64,000 nucleotides of DNA from Glutamicibacter ardleyensis (lineage in GTDB: Bacteria > Actinomycetota > Actinomycetes > Actinomycetales > Micrococcaceae), in NCBI RefSeq assembly GCF_014644555.1, contig NZ_BMKX01000001.1, forward strand, positions 372,001 to 436,000. The letters are read 5' to 3'. A program made the position numbers and the translations under genes. Position 1 is the first letter of the stretch, and each line of letters opens with the position of its first letter. Below are positions 35,442-45,689 of this stretch, one piece after another. The notes below the pieces were generated by a model, which had not been told where the DNA came from, searched no databases, and was given only the letters and a program-made list of their open reading frames with translations.

Positions 35442-36944
35442 ATGGAGCATTCCACCACCCGCGCTACCGCTGCGCACGTCCCGGATGCCGGCCTGACCGC
35501 CGGCGACGGGGACTACCACAAGGGCCTTTCCTCCCGCCAGATGCAGATGATCGCCATTGGCGGCGCCATCGGCACGGGCCTGTTCATGGGCGCCGGCGGG
35601 CGCCTGGCGGCCGCCGGGCCAGGCATCGTCATCAGCTACGCGGTCTGCGGATTTTTCGCATTCCTGATCCTGCGCGCCCTGGGCGAACTGGTCATGCACC
35701 GCCCGTCCTCGGGCTCGTTCGTCTCCTACGCCCGTGAGTTCTACGGGGAGAAGGCCGCGTTCGCCACCGGCTGGTTGTACTGGCTGAACTGGGTGATGAC
35801 CTCGATCGTGGACATCACCGCGGTGGCGCTGTACATGGCGTTCTTCGGCAAATATGTGGCATGGATTGGCAGCGTTCCGCAGTGGCTCTGGGCGCTCGCG
35901 GCGCTGGCGTTGGTGCTGGGCATGAACCTGGTCTCGGTTAAGGCCTTCGGCGAGATGGAGTTCTGGTTTGCGCTGATCAAGGTGGTCGCGCTGGTGGGCT
36001 TCTTGATCGTCGGCTGTTACTTTGTCATCTTCGGCACCCCGATCGACGGCCATGAGGTGGGCTTCTCGATCCTGTCCGACAATGGTGGGCTGCTACCCAA
36101 TGGGTTGCTGCCGGTCCTCGTATTAATGCAGGGTGTGGTCTTCTCCTACGCGTCGATCGAGCTGATCGGTACCGCGGCAGGCGAGACGGAAAACCCCGAA
36201 AAGGTCATGCCGAAGGCGATTAATACCGTGATCATCCGCATCGCCGTGTTCTACGTCGGCTCGCTGGTCCTGCTGTCGCTACTACTGCCCTACACCGCGT
36301 ACAAGGCCGGCGAATCCCCGTTCGTGACCTTCTTCGGCTCCATCGGCATCCAGGGCATGGACGTGGTGATGAATCTGGTGGTGCTCACCGCGGCGCTCTC
36401 CTCGCTGAACGCGGGACTGTATTCCACCGGACGCATCATGCGTTCGATGTCGCTGAACGGTTCCGCCCCGCGCTTCGCCGGACGGATGAACAAATCGGGC
36501 GTGCCCTACGGCGGCATCCTGATTACCGCTGCCGTCGCGGTACTCGGCGTGGTGCTCAATGCCTATGTTCCGGCCTCGGCCTTCGAAATCGTGTTGAACT
36601 TCGCCGCCGTGGGCATCATCGCCTCGTGGGGCATGATCGTGCTGTGCCAGATGGCGCTGGTGAAGGCCGCACGCCGCGGAACCCTGTCCCGCCCGAGCTT
36701 CCGGATGCCGCTGGCCCCGATCTCCGGATGGGTGACGCTGGCTTTCCTGGCCGCCGTGCTGGTGATGATGGCCTTCGACAATCCGGTAGGCACCTGGACC
36801 ATCGCCTCGCTGGTCATCATCATCCCGCTGCTGATTCTTGGCTGGTATGCCAGCCGGAAGCGGATCAACGAGCTGGCCGATGCCCGTCTGGCCGTGCAGC
36901 AGCAGCGCACCGGTGAATCGGGCAATGACAAGGCCTCGGTGTAG
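35442..36944 (+). CDS. ansP: L-asparagine permease (APC family)
   Basis: A 500-residue amino-acid permease with about 12 membrane segments. [21 protein letters not shown] is the amino-acid-transporter N-terminal signature, followed by [20 protein letters not shown]. Operon position after asparaginase and aspartase identifies asparagine as the likely substrate; AnsP and GabP/aromatic permeases share the fold. RBS TAAGGAT. It lies 15 bases from aspA. Confidence 0.87.
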   Translation: MEHSTTRATAAHVPDAGLTAGDGDYHKGLSSRQMQMIAIGGAIGTGLFMGAGGRLAAAGPGIVISYAVCGFFAFLILRALGELVMHRPSSGSFVSYAREFYGEKAAFATGWLYWLNWVMTSIVDITAVALYMAFFGKYVAWIGSVPQWLWALAALALVLGMNLVSVKAFGEMEFWFALIKVVALVGFLIVGCYFVIFGTPIDGHEVGFSILSDNGGLLPNGLLPVLVLMQGVVFSYASIELIGTAAGETENPEKVMPKAINTVIIRIAVFYVGSLVLLSLLLPYTAYKAGESPFVTFFGSIGIQGMDVVMNLVVLTAALSSLNAGLYSTGRIMRSMSLNGSAPRFAGRMNKSGVPYGGILITAAVAVLGVVLNAYVPASAFEIVLNFAAVGIIASWGMIVLCQMALVKAARRGTLSRPSFRMPLAPISGWVTLAFLAAVLVMMAFDNPVGTWTIASLVIIIPLLILGWYASRKRINELADARLAVQQQRTGESGNDKASV

Positions 36945-36965
36945 AAACCGGAAAATCCGCAGGGC

Positions 36966-36997
36966 TATCCGGCGGGAGCTGCGGCTCCCGCCGGATA
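36966..36997 (+). terminator. Terminator of asparagine operon
   Basis: Perfect 14-base arms TATCCGGCGGGAGC and GCTCCCGCCGGATA with a 4-base loop, followed by TTTT. It also faces the lipoprotein gene on the other strand. Confidence 0.9.
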
Positions 36998-37022
36998 TTT
37001 TCAGCTTCTGGCGGCTTCTTGG

Positions 37023-37793
37023 CTAGCTAGCCGCATGGCGCACGCTGAGCAGGATCGCCTCCACCGTCTGGTACTCGTCGCTGGCAAGGAAAGTGTCCAC
37101 CCCTTCCCGGGTGGGGTCATCGCCGATCCCCTGATCCTCCATGTACTCGTCGTCTACCCAGAACATGGGGGCCTGGGAGTCGCCGATCTTAAAGTACTCC
37201 AGATCCGGCATTTCGGTACGATCGGCAAGCGCCTGGTCATCGATCAGCGCCAACGAGAACCCGGTTTCCTTCTCGCCATCTTCCTGGCTGGTCCCGGTCC
37301 AGAATTCTGCTAGCAGGCTGGTCGGTGTTTTCAGCTGCGGGACAGGTTTCTGCACCAGCACCTCGCGTTCATACAGGTTCGTATCCCCATCCGGGGAGGT
37401 GGCGGTATTCGGAATCAGCGTCAGCACGTGCTCCCCGCGCCGATCCTTCACCTCCCAGTTGTCATACTCGGTGCATTCGCCCTGGCAGTCATCACCGGCC
37501 ACGGACCAATGTTCGGGAAGTTTAAAACCGATGCCCATCACTTCTTTGCTCACCGTCAGCTGCGCCGAGATATCCTTCGAAGGTTGTGCACTAGCCGACG
37601 GCGACCCGGTAGTTGCGGCAGTTGTCTCGGCCTCGGTACTCGGAGCCGGCGAGCTGGCCGAGCCTTGTGGGCTTTGCGGTTGTTCGCTGCTGCCCGAATC
37701 CGGTGCCGGATCGGCGGTCGAACACGCAGAAAACAGCAGCGCAGAGGCGGCCGTTAAGCAGAGCAGTCGAACGCGGTGTGGACGTTGTTTCAT
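37023..37793 (-). CDS. Secreted lipoprotein of unknown function
   Basis: A 256-residue lipoprotein. A basic start MKQRPHR, a hydrophobic core and the lipobox LFSAC place the lipidated Cys at residue 24. Residues about 30-80 are a Ser/Pro/Thr/Ala linker, usual for Gram-positive surface lipoproteins. The folded part (about 85-256) holds a Cys pair in DDCQGECTEYD that could form a disulfide. AGGAGAG precedes the ATG at 37793; the longer frame to 37817 lacks an RBS. No family recognised. Confidence 0.75.
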   Translation of the reverse strand: MKQRPHRVRLLCLTAASALLFSACSTADPAPDSGSSEQPQSPQGSASSPAPSTEAETTAATTGSPSASAQPSKDISAQLTVSKEVMGIGFKLPEHWSVAGDDCQGECTEYDNWEVKDRRGEHVLTLIPNTATSPDGDTNLYEREVLVQKPVPQLKTPTSLLAEFWTGTSQEDGEKETGFSLALIDDQALADRTEMPDLEYFKIGDSQAPMFWVDDEYMEDQGIGDDPTREGVDTFLASDEYQTVEAILLSVRHAAS

Positions 37794-37981
37794 TTTTCTC
37801 TCCTCAGCGTGAGCCACAGGGTGACCGTTCTTCTAAGCTACGATCCCTCATCGGTCAGCCTATTCCAATATCGTTAGCATTAAATCTTGGTCGCAAATTT
37901 GGCATTTTTCTTGACACCCCGTTAAAGCCGAGCTGCTCGGCGCACTAGTGCGTGCCACGCATTAGTGGAAAGATGTGAGCT

Positions 37982-40039
37982 ATGACATATGCCAAGCAAC
38001 CATTTCACAATCTCGATGAGTACATCGACCTCCCGCGGGTAGCGGGCCTAGCTCTGTCCCCCGATGGCACCAAACTTGTCACCACACTAAGCACCCTCAG
38101 CAGTGATCAAACCAAATACACCTCCGCCCTGTGGCAGCTGGACCCGCAGGGAAAAACACCTGCCCGGCGCCTGACCTTCGGAGAAAACGGCGAATCACAG
38201 CCGAACTTCAGCGCCGACGGAGACCTCCTTTTCCTAGCCAAACGCGGCACCGGGGAGGATGCTAAACCCGAAGCCTGGCGTTTACCTTCCGTCGGAGGAG
38301 AAGCCCGATCGATCCTCACCCACCCGGCGGGAATTGAGTCGGTGACCACCTTTCCCCGCAACCCACAGCGCGTGCTGGTCTGCGCTCCCGGAATGCCGCG
38401 TGCCACCGACCTGGAGCACGAAGCGAAAATTCTTCAGGAGCGCAAAACCAAAAAGATCTCAGCCATCCTCCACACCGGCTACCCGGTGCGTTATTGGGAC
38501 GCGGATTTAGGACCACAAACCCCGCACTTTTATACCGCAGCCCTTCAGCATGATGCGGATGCTGATTGTGCGACGCTCAAGGATCTGACCCCCAGCAGCG
38601 GCGTGCAACAGACAGATACCGCCTTCACCGCCGCGGACAACGGCGAATTTTTGATCACCGAATGGCTCGTTCCCGAGGGCCGCGGCTCCCTTGCCACGGG
38701 CCTGATGCGCTTAGATCTGCACAGCGGTGCGCAAGAAATGTTGCTAACGCCCGATGAGACCTATGAATACACGGTCGGGAAAATCAGCCCGGATTCCAGC
38801 AAACTCATCTACGCCCGATGGACCCGCTCCACCCCACAGCGTGCCGGAGCAATGACCCTGTGGCTCATGGAACTCTCCAGCGGCGATACCCATCAGATCG
38901 CCGTCGGCTGGGATCGCTGGACCAACGATATTACGTGGTTCCCCAACGGCCACTCGCTGCTACTGACCGCGGATGAAACCGGCCACGGCCCAATCTTCCA
39001 CCTCTCCCTCGACAGCGACAAGATCACCCGGCTCACCGCGGCTGGCGCCTACAGCAACGTGCTGATCAGCCCGGATTCTCGCACCGCCTACGCGCTACGC
39101 TCCAGCTACGAGTACCCCACACAGCCGGTGTCTATCGAACTCACCCACATCAGCGAGCTGGAATCGGGTCAGTACGCTGCGTTGACCGAGTTGCTCTCCC
39201 CGGCCGAGCAACCAGCGCTGCCCGGCACCCTGACCGAGGTGAGCACCACCGTAGAAGACGGCAGCACGATCCGCGCCTGGCTGGCGCTACCGCACGGCGC
39301 ATCCCCCGCCAACCAGGCACCACTGTTACTCTGGATCCACGGTGGACCACTGGGTTCGTGGAATGCCTGGAGCTGGCGTTGGAGCCCCTGGTTGGCGGTC
39401 GCGCAAGGCTACGCGGTGCTCTTGCCCGACCCGGCCCTGTCCACCGGATACGGACAAGAATTTATCCAACGCGGTTGGGGCCGGTGGGGTGCAGAGCCGT
39501 ACACCGACCTGCTGGCGATCACCGATGCCGCCGAGGCGCGCGCGGACATCGATCAGACCCGCACCGCGGCCATGGGCGGCTCCTTCGGCGGTTATATGGC
39601 CAATTGGATCGCCGGACATACCGACCGCTTTAAGGCAATCGTGACTCATGCGAGCCTGTGGGCGCTGGATGGTTTTGACAAGTCCACCGATGCCTCGTTC
39701 TACTGGACCCGGGAAATGAGTCCGGAAATGATCCACACTAATTCCCCGCATCACCACGTGGCGCAGATCGTCACCCCGATGCTGGTCATCCACGGGGATA
39801 AGGATTACCGCGTGCCGATTAGCGAGGGGCTCAAGCTCTGGTACCAGTTGCTGGCCGATTCCGGTCTGCCGCAGGCGCCCGATGGCACCACCGATCACCG
39901 GTTCCTCTACTTCCCCGACGAGAACCATTGGATCCTCAGCCCGCAGCACGCGAAGATCTGGTACCAGGTGGTCTTCGAGTTCCTCTCCCAGCATGTGCTG
40001 GGCAACGAGCCAGGTGAACTGCCCGAGGTGCTGGGCTAA
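37982..40039 (+). CDS. S9 family prolyl oligopeptidase / acylaminoacyl-peptidase
   Basis: A 685-residue cytoplasmic serine peptidase. The N-terminal two-thirds form a beta-propeller with repeats such as LALSPDGTKL, PNFSADGDLLFLA and LISPDSRTAYAL. The C-terminal alpha/beta-hydrolase domain has Ser534 in GGSFGGYM, Asp608 in HGDKDYRVP and His649 in DENHW. It has no signal peptide. Such enzymes trim short or N-acylated peptides; the neighbouring genes give no further hint. Confidence 0.9.
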   Translation: MTYAKQPFHNLDEYIDLPRVAGLALSPDGTKLVTTLSTLSSDQTKYTSALWQLDPQGKTPARRLTFGENGESQPNFSADGDLLFLAKRGTGEDAKPEAWRLPSVGGEARSILTHPAGIESVTTFPRNPQRVLVCAPGMPRATDLEHEAKILQERKTKKISAILHTGYPVRYWDADLGPQTPHFYTAALQHDADADCATLKDLTPSSGVQQTDTAFTAADNGEFLITEWLVPEGRGSLATGLMRLDLHSGAQEMLLTPDETYEYTVGKISPDSSKLIYARWTRSTPQRAGAMTLWLMELSSGDTHQIAVGWDRWTNDITWFPNGHSLLLTADETGHGPIFHLSLDSDKITRLTAAGAYSNVLISPDSRTAYALRSSYEYPTQPVSIELTHISELESGQYAALTELLSPAEQPALPGTLTEVSTTVEDGSTIRAWLALPHGASPANQAPLLLWIHGGPLGSWNAWSWRWSPWLAVAQGYAVLLPDPALSTGYGQEFIQRGWGRWGAEPYTDLLAITDAAEARADIDQTRTAAMGGSFGGYMANWIAGHTDRFKAIVTHASLWALDGFDKSTDASFYWTREMSPEMIHTNSPHHHVAQIVTPMLVIHGDKDYRVPISEGLKLWYQLLADSGLPQAPDGTTDHRFLYFPDENHWILSPQHAKIWYQVVFEFLSQHVLGNEPGELPEVLG

Positions 40040-40050
40040 AGACCGCATCA

Positions 40051-40110
40051 CACGCCGACGGCGGTCAGCATTACCCTACTCACTAGGGGATGCGGACCGC
40101 CGTCGACGTG
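40051..40110. terminator. Long bidirectional hairpin between convergent genes
   Basis: Arms 40051-40066 and 40095-40110 pair at 15 of 16 positions (CACGCCGACGGCGGTC with GACCGCCGTCGACGTG). An inner GCAT/ATGC and CCCT/AGGG stem fills most of the loop. It lies between the peptidase and DUF5129-like stops. Confidence 0.7.
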
Positions 40111-40118
40111 GGAGCCTA

Positions 40119-42677
40119 CTAGCTAGGCAGTAATACCGACGCCGGTTCGTCGCCGCCGGCCCCACGCGTGGCCGCCACTAGGTCATTGGCACGACGAGTG
40201 ACATCTTGATCGCGTTCGCCCAGGCGCGCCACCAAACGCTCAAGGTGCGCCACCCTGCGGGCAAAGGACTGCCCCAACCGCTCACCCAAGGGCAGTTGTG
40301 AGAGTTCTTGCGCCTCATGCCAGGCCATCACCAACGCACGCTCAAAGAGCCGCTGCCCCGCCTCATCGGCGCGCCCGTGAGTATCTGCACCGAGCACCGC
40401 CACCGCGTTAATCTGCGAATCCTCCAACCCGAGCAGCAACGCTTCAAGCTGACGCTTCGCCTGCGCCAGGCTCCGTGCGCCACGCCCGAACCGGCCCAGC
40501 CTGGTGGCCGTCGAAAGTAGGTAACGCACCACCAGTACCAGGTTGAGCACGGTCAAGCAGAACAGGAACGTGAGCATCCAGAATAGCGACGTGGCAGAAA
40601 AATTGACCGGCTCATAGCCGTTGCGCGCTAGTGCGTTGTTGTAGTCGTCTAAGGCCCCGGCCACTTCCATCTCCAGGTACTTGGACTCGCTAATCGACCC
40701 GTGCTCCCAGGCGACCAGCCGCCCCCACCCGTAGTCGCCGCGTTGCAGCTGCGCGGAGATCACCCCGGGCACGACGGTTCGCTCATCGTCGGCCAGTAGC
40801 ACCGGGACGATCACCTCGCCCTCGCGTAGCTCCCCGGTGAGCGGATTTACCTTGTCCTTAAATTCGCTTTTCAGCCGCCATTTGGCTTCCAAAATACTGC
40901 GCGGACGCACCTGATGGAAGCTTCGCCCCGCTTCAAGCGGAAGGAAACCCAGGTAGCTTTCGGCATCACGTACGGCCAGGGTAAAGCTGGTGTCGGTCTG
41001 AAAATCGGTGTCCATATAACGTAGGACCTCATCTTCATCGAGCAGCTTGGCCGGATCATCCACCTCGAAGCTGACCCCCTGACCGCTACCGCTGCGTGAA
41101 ACTTCGGGTTTGGCGGTCAACGTGCTCACGCTCAGCCCGGCGACGATCATCGCGGCAATGAGCGTCACGACGGCCCCGGTTATGCGTAGCCCACGACGTC
41201 GCGGGGCAGGTTCATCTATGCCAGGTGAATGAGAGGCGTGGCCGCGAGAAGTTTTGCTGGCGACAGGCAGAGCGTGCGGCTGCGGCGCCACCCGAGTATC
41301 GGAGGCGAGCGTATCGCCTAAGGTGGCACGGACCAGCGCGTTGGCTAGCCCCAACTGGTACAGGGCGCTGGACTGCTCAGCGGTTTGTAGGCCCAAACTC
41401 TCCCGCAACTGCAGATGCTGTGCGGGAACCTGCGCCACGGCGGGGATTTTCCCGCGCGGGTAGCGGCGCAGGCTGTGCGTCAACGCTTTACCGTGTGTGG
41501 CCAGCTGCTTTTCGGCCTTGCGCCAGCGGTCAACTGCCTGCGAACTATCGACCTCTAAGGCCGAGGCCTGCAGCAATTCGCCCAGGTCATCACGCAGCCT
41601 GCGCACATCGCTACCGGAAATCATTTTTCCCGGGGCCTGCTCTAGGCGAATCAGCAAGGCGGTTGCCGCATCGTTGATCGGCCGGCTCAATTGGTCAAAG
41701 GTGGAACCGGTCCCGGCAAGGTTTGCATGCACCGACCCGGCTCCCAGCAACGCGTCGGCGAGCTGAGTCAGCGTGCGAGTGCTCGCCTCGAAGGTGGCCA
41801 GCTGGGCACCTGTGCGTGTACCGAGCGCCTCCTTTTTGGTAAACAGCGAGGTGACCAGCGGGTCTTCGCTGCGCGCCGCCTGCAGGGACAGGCTTTGCAG
41901 CTCCTCCCAGTTTTTGCTGAACCCCGCCGGGCGTGAAGCAGCCGGTGCTGCTGCATAGGTCGTCTCCAAGGCTTCGAGGTCCAGTAGCACCCGGGCCAGT
42001 TTGCGTTGCGCGGCAATCAGCCGACGATGCCGCGACCCCCACCGCGAACGGTAGCGCAGCGCAACAGAGAGCAGCGCGGCGGTCAGCATCGCGCAGAGGC
42101 CAATCGCACCAAACCAGTAGGCCGGGTTTTGTACCCCTTGTGCGGAGAGCACGATCGCGGCGCGCTCGGCGGCCGCCACCACCGCCTGCGGGCCGTGCCC
42201 TAAGCCCAGGTTGTCGCGGAAGGCCCCGCTAATTTCAAAACGGGCATCGGTATATTCATCGCGTCCGTCCACCAGCTGCGAGTTCAGCGCGGCCCCGGTA
42301 AACCGCTGCTGCACGGTGCTATTTTCGGTCTTGAGATTCTCCAGCTGCGTGGAGAGCAACACCTGGCCAGTGGGCACCTGTCCGCGCAGCAGCTCATCAC
42401 CACTCAGGTGCCGGTCGGTAACTATCAGTCGCAGCGGCCGATGTGTTTTGATCGGTTCACTTAGCGCCGCGTCGACCGTGGCCTGGCTAATGTTCCACTC
42501 CGGGGTACCCTCAACCACGATCGCCACCTCAAAGCGTGGCTCGTCGGGGATCGATTGGTAGCCTTGCACCGCCACCAGGGTGGTCACCAGCGCCATCAGC
42601 AGCGCGCCGAGCGCTGCCCAGGACCGTGGCCTGTGCAGCCTGCGGCCCCGTGAATCGTATAACCCCCGCCGGCTCAT
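40119..42677 (-). CDS. Large DUF5129-like membrane protein
   Basis: An 852-residue protein with four clear hydrophobic segments: near residues 20-40, about 188-208, about 505-525 and about 680-705. Between TM2 and TM3 lies a long charged, coiled-coil-like region; a similar one follows TM4. The layout looks like two related units in tandem, each an extracytoplasmic domain, a TM and a cytoplasmic coil. Wording such as VVPVLLADDER and RGDYGWGRLVAWEHGS is not from a family I can place with certainty; resemblance to actinobacterial DUF5129 proteins is from memory. Its start overlaps the stop of the upstream gene (ATGA). Confidence 0.6.
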   Translation of the reverse strand: MSRRGLYDSRGRRLHRPRSWAALGALLMALVTTLVAVQGYQSIPDEPRFEVAIVVEGTPEWNISQATVDAALSEPIKTHRPLRLIVTDRHLSGDELLRGQVPTGQVLLSTQLENLKTENSTVQQRFTGAALNSQLVDGRDEYTDARFEISGAFRDNLGLGHGPQAVVAAAERAAIVLSAQGVQNPAYWFGAIGLCAMLTAALLSVALRYRSRWGSRHRRLIAAQRKLARVLLDLEALETTYAAAPAASRPAGFSKNWEELQSLSLQAARSEDPLVTSLFTKKEALGTRTGAQLATFEASTRTLTQLADALLGAGSVHANLAGTGSTFDQLSRPINDAATALLIRLEQAPGKMISGSDVRRLRDDLGELLQASALEVDSSQAVDRWRKAEKQLATHGKALTHSLRRYPRGKIPAVAQVPAQHLQLRESLGLQTAEQSSALYQLGLANALVRATLGDTLASDTRVAPQPHALPVASKTSRGHASHSPGIDEPAPRRRGLRITGAVVTLIAAMIVAGLSVSTLTAKPEVSRSGSGQGVSFEVDDPAKLLDEDEVLRYMDTDFQTDTSFTLAVRDAESYLGFLPLEAGRSFHQVRPRSILEAKWRLKSEFKDKVNPLTGELREGEVIVPVLLADDERTVVPGVISAQLQRGDYGWGRLVAWEHGSISESKYLEMEVAGALDDYNNALARNGYEPVNFSATSLFWMLTFLFCLTVLNLVLVVRYLLSTATRLGRFGRGARSLAQAKRQLEALLLGLEDSQINAVAVLGADTHGRADEAGQRLFERALVMAWHEAQELSQLPLGERLGQSFARRVAHLERLVARLGERDQDVTRRANDLVAATRGAGGDEPASVLLPS

Positions 42678-44140
42678 GAACTGACCTGCCGGTTTTCACT
42701 CTTGAGCATCTGCGCCCGCACCAGCGCGACGTCCAGGCTAGTCAAGGGATCTGTAAATACCTGCCGAGCGCCGTGCGCATCCATTCGCTGACGGAGCGAA
42801 CCAACTACTTCTAGCCGTGCCTCGCGCGCCTGAGTGAGGGCGGCGCTATGGTTTTGCTGCAGTTCGGCACGCATTTGCCAGAGCTGGTCTAAAACCTGCA
42901 CCGGGCTTTGCTGACGGGACGCATCGGCCTGCACCCAGTGCTGGATCTCGTCTAACCGGTTGGTGTGTTCGATAATCATGGTCCGCAATTGCGGCAGGCA
43001 GTGAAGCTGACCCACGGAGTCTAAGTTGAGGAACTGCGCGGTGTCTTCGAGCCGTTCCCGGTGGGTAAGCACGATGGCTTTCCAATCGGCGCTCTGCCCG
43101 CGTTTTGCCTCAAGGAGCGTGTTTAGCGCCTTCGTGGCGGCGATCAGCAACTCCTGATCGGCGAGGCTAGCTTCCATCCGCGCTAGCTCTTCGACGCTCA
43201 GCGGGCCGCCGTCCTGATAGTTCTGCGCAAGTAATAAGGCACGCGCGTTCAGCGCAGGTATCACCGCGTTGATGGATTCACTGGCCCGTCTGGTAGGCCC
43301 ATTTGGCTCGCCCGCAGGCAGTGGTGCACGATATTTTTCCAACCGGAAGGCGCGATGTCGAAGTAAATCGACGAGCTGCGCTCCACGCTGGGCACGCTTG
43401 TTCGCCGCCTTGGCGCGCACCTTGCGCCGGTGCATGATGAAAACTACCAACACCCCGCCCAGCACTAGCAGTGCAAGTATTCCCACACCTTGCCAGCTGC
43501 GGAACATAGCTTTTTTGGGTGCCTGCAACTGCGTTGCGCTCGCCTTGCTCACCTCGATGATCCCCTGGGTGTACTTTTGGGAATCAAAATATTGTTGGCC
43601 CGCGCGGTGAATACGCTCGGTCGCGCCCTCGGCCTTGGCCCTGACATTTCGGCCCGGATCCACAAAAACTTCGGTGGGTGCACCGGCGCGTTCGGGAAGC
43701 ATCACTCCCACCACGATCCACCCTTTGCCGACGTAACCGCGATCTTTGCCGTGTTCCAACCAGTCATCGCTCAACGCGTCGCTGTCACCAAAGAGCAGCA
43801 GGCCGCGCACTAACTGCGCGGCGCCCTTGAGATTATTGGATTTTTTATCCACCCCCACCAGGATCTTTGCGTGGGTAGCTCCCATCGATTCGCGCACCTG
43901 ATCAACGATTCCCTGCTGATCGACCGAAGCTTGGGCCGCGTCGCTGACCGCCAGATAAAAGTTGTCCTCATGCGCGCTAATCAACGGGATCAGCACCGAC
44001 TCATTGTCTTTAGCCGGGGCGCTGGACTCGGTGGTGGGATACACCGGCGCCGGCGCTGGCTGCGCCACGGGCGCGTTCAATGGCGACATGAAAAACGTCA
44101 GCACTAGCGCGAAAGCGGCTGAAACAAGCGGTCGAATCAT
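42674..44140 (-). CDS. DUF5129-like membrane protein with TPM-like domain
   Basis: A 488-residue protein with an N-terminal signal or anchor (residues 1-22), an extracytoplasmic domain (about 45-205), one TM (about 217-237, GVGILALLVLGGVLVVFIM) and a long basic cytoplasmic coil to the C-terminus. The outer domain with ILVGVDKKSNNLKGAAQL and GKGWIVVGVML recalls TPM_phosphatase-type domains. Co-translated with the 852-residue protein, so the two probably form one envelope complex. Function unknown. Confidence 0.62.
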   Translation of the reverse strand: MIRPLVSAAFALVLTFFMSPLNAPVAQPAPAPVYPTTESSAPAKDNESVLIPLISAHEDNFYLAVSDAAQASVDQQGIVDQVRESMGATHAKILVGVDKKSNNLKGAAQLVRGLLLFGDSDALSDDWLEHGKDRGYVGKGWIVVGVMLPERAGAPTEVFVDPGRNVRAKAEGATERIHRAGQQYFDSQKYTQGIIEVSKASATQLQAPKKAMFRSWQGVGILALLVLGGVLVVFIMHRRKVRAKAANKRAQRGAQLVDLLRHRAFRLEKYRAPLPAGEPNGPTRRASESINAVIPALNARALLLAQNYQDGGPLSVEELARMEASLADQELLIAATKALNTLLEAKRGQSADWKAIVLTHRERLEDTAQFLNLDSVGQLHCLPQLRTMIIEHTNRLDEIQHWVQADASRQQSPVQVLDQLWQMRAELQQNHSAALTQAREARLEVVGSLRQRMDAHGARQVFTDPLTSLDVALVRAQMLKSENRQVSS

Positions 44141-44187
44141 AGTCCTGCGAGTATATCAACAATACTTTGAGTAACCGGGAATGAAAA

Positions 44188-44230
44188 AACCCGCCCGATG
44201 CATGCCTTGCGGGCACCCACCGGACGGGTT
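44188..44230 (-). terminator. Intrinsic terminator of bkd operon
   Basis: On the minus strand AACCCGTCCG pairs with CGGGCGGGTT at nine of ten positions around an inner GCCCG/CGGGC stem, and the hairpin is followed by a run of T (TTTTTT counting the last stem bases). It starts 11 bases after the E2 stop. Confidence 0.75.
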
Positions 44231-44241
44231 GCTTCGTGGTT

Positions 44242-45666
44242 CTAGTCAAGCAACAACGCAGGTTCTTCCATGATCGAGGCGACATCGGCCATGAACCGTG
44301 CGGACAGATCCCCGTCCACCACCCGGTGATCAAAGGAGCCGCCCAGCGTGGTGATCCAGCGTGGCACTACCTCGCCGTCGACCACCCATGGCTTCTGCTT
44401 GATCGTGCCGAAGGCGACGATCGCAACCTCGCCGGGGTTGAGGATCGGCGTTCCGGTGTCGATGCCCAACACCCCGATATTGGTGATGCTCAACGTGCCT
44501 TCGCGCATATCCTCCGGGCTGGTCTTACCGGCCCGGGCGGTCATCGCCAAGTCGTTGAGTGCAATCGCCAGCTCGCGCATATTCAGCGTGTGGGCGTTCT
44601 TGATATTCGGCACCAGCAACCCGCGCGGGGTGGCTGCCGCAATACCCAGATTCATGAAGTGCTTCTGGTGGATCTCCGCGCCGGATTCGGTCTCCACCCA
44701 GGAGGCGTTCACCGACGGGTTACGCGCCGCAGCCCAAATAACCGCGCGCGCCAAAACCAGCAACGGGGAAACCTTAATTCCCTCAAAATCGCGGGACTTC
44801 TTCAGCCTGGCCACGTACTCCATGGTGCGGCTAGCATCCACGTCGACGAAGATCGACACGTGCGGAGCGCTAAACGCCGACGCAACCATCGCCTTCGCGG
44901 TGGCCTTGCGAACCCCACGAACCTGCGAACGTTCGATCAGTGCGCCACCTTGGGCACCATGGCCCCAGTAGGTCGGTGCCGCATCGCGTTCGGCTTCGCG
45001 CTGACCCTGGTAACTGTTGACGTCTTCGCGGGTCACCTCACCTTGCACCCCGGTACCGATGACCTCGTTGATGTCTACGCCGAGGTCCTTGGCCAACCGG
45101 CGCACCGGTGGTTTAGCCAGCACGCGATCCATAAAGTTGGCCATCGCAGGCTTGCGGCGATCCACCTCGCGGGCCACCGCCTGCCCCAGTCCCTGGGCGC
45201 GACGTGAAATAGTATCTGCCAGACCGGCGGCACTCGCGCCAGCCTTGTTCGCCGCGCTGGGACGTGCGGCGACGGCCGACGGGGTCGGACGACTGGTCCG
45301 CGCTCGGCGCACCGCCGAATCCGCGGCCGGGCCGGAACCAACCAACGGGCCAGGCTCCTCACTATGGTTCGGAGTTTCGGTGTTTGCGACCTGCACCGGT
45401 TCGGGAACACCGGTGGGAAGCACCGGTTCACCCTCCTCATCGATGGTGATCAGCGGCTGATCAACCAGCACGGTGTCACCCTCGGAGGCATGAAGTTCGG
45501 TGACCACCCCGGCGAAAGGGCAAGGCAGCTCAACGAGCGACTTCGCGGTTTCAATTTCGACAAAGATCTGGTTGACCTCAACGGTGTCGCCCACTGAGAC
45601 CTTCCAAGAAGCGATATCGGCTTCGGTCAGCCCCTCGCCCACATCGGGAAGATTAAAGACAGTCAT
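44242..45666 (-). CDS. bkdC: Branched-chain 2-oxoacid dehydrogenase E2 (dihydrolipoyl acyltransferase)
   Basis: A 474-residue E2 core protein. Residues 1-77 are a lipoyl domain with lipoyl Lys42 in [10 protein letters not shown]. An Ala/Pro/Ser linker follows. Residues about 180-220 are the peripheral-subunit-binding domain ([21 protein letters not shown] read in two parts). The C-terminal catalytic domain ends with DHRVVDGD, whose His447 is the catalytic residue. Transfers the acyl group from lipoate to CoA. No E3 (lipoamide dehydrogenase) gene is nearby, so E3 must come from elsewhere. Confidence 0.9.
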   Translation of the reverse strand: MTVFNLPDVGEGLTEADIASWKVSVGDTVEVNQIFVEIETAKSLVELPCPFAGVVTELHASEGDTVLVDQPLITIDEEGEPVLPTGVPEPVQVANTETPNHSEEPGPLVGSGPAADSAVRRARTSRPTPSAVAARPSAANKAGASAAGLADTISRRAQGLGQAVAREVDRRKPAMANFMDRVLAKPPVRRLAKDLGVDINEVIGTGVQGEVTREDVNSYQGQREAERDAAPTYWGHGAQGGALIERSQVRGVRKATAKAMVASAFSAPHVSIFVDVDASRTMEYVARLKKSRDFEGIKVSPLLVLARAVIWAAARNPSVNASWVETESGAEIHQKHFMNLGIAAATPRGLLVPNIKNAHTLNMRELAIALNDLAMTARAGKTSPEDMREGTLSITNIGVLGIDTGTPILNPGEVAIVAFGTIKQKPWVVDGEVVPRWITTLGGSFDHRVVDGDLSARFMADVASIMEEPALLLD

Positions 45667-45689
45667 GTTTTTCTCCTTGAATCCGTCGC

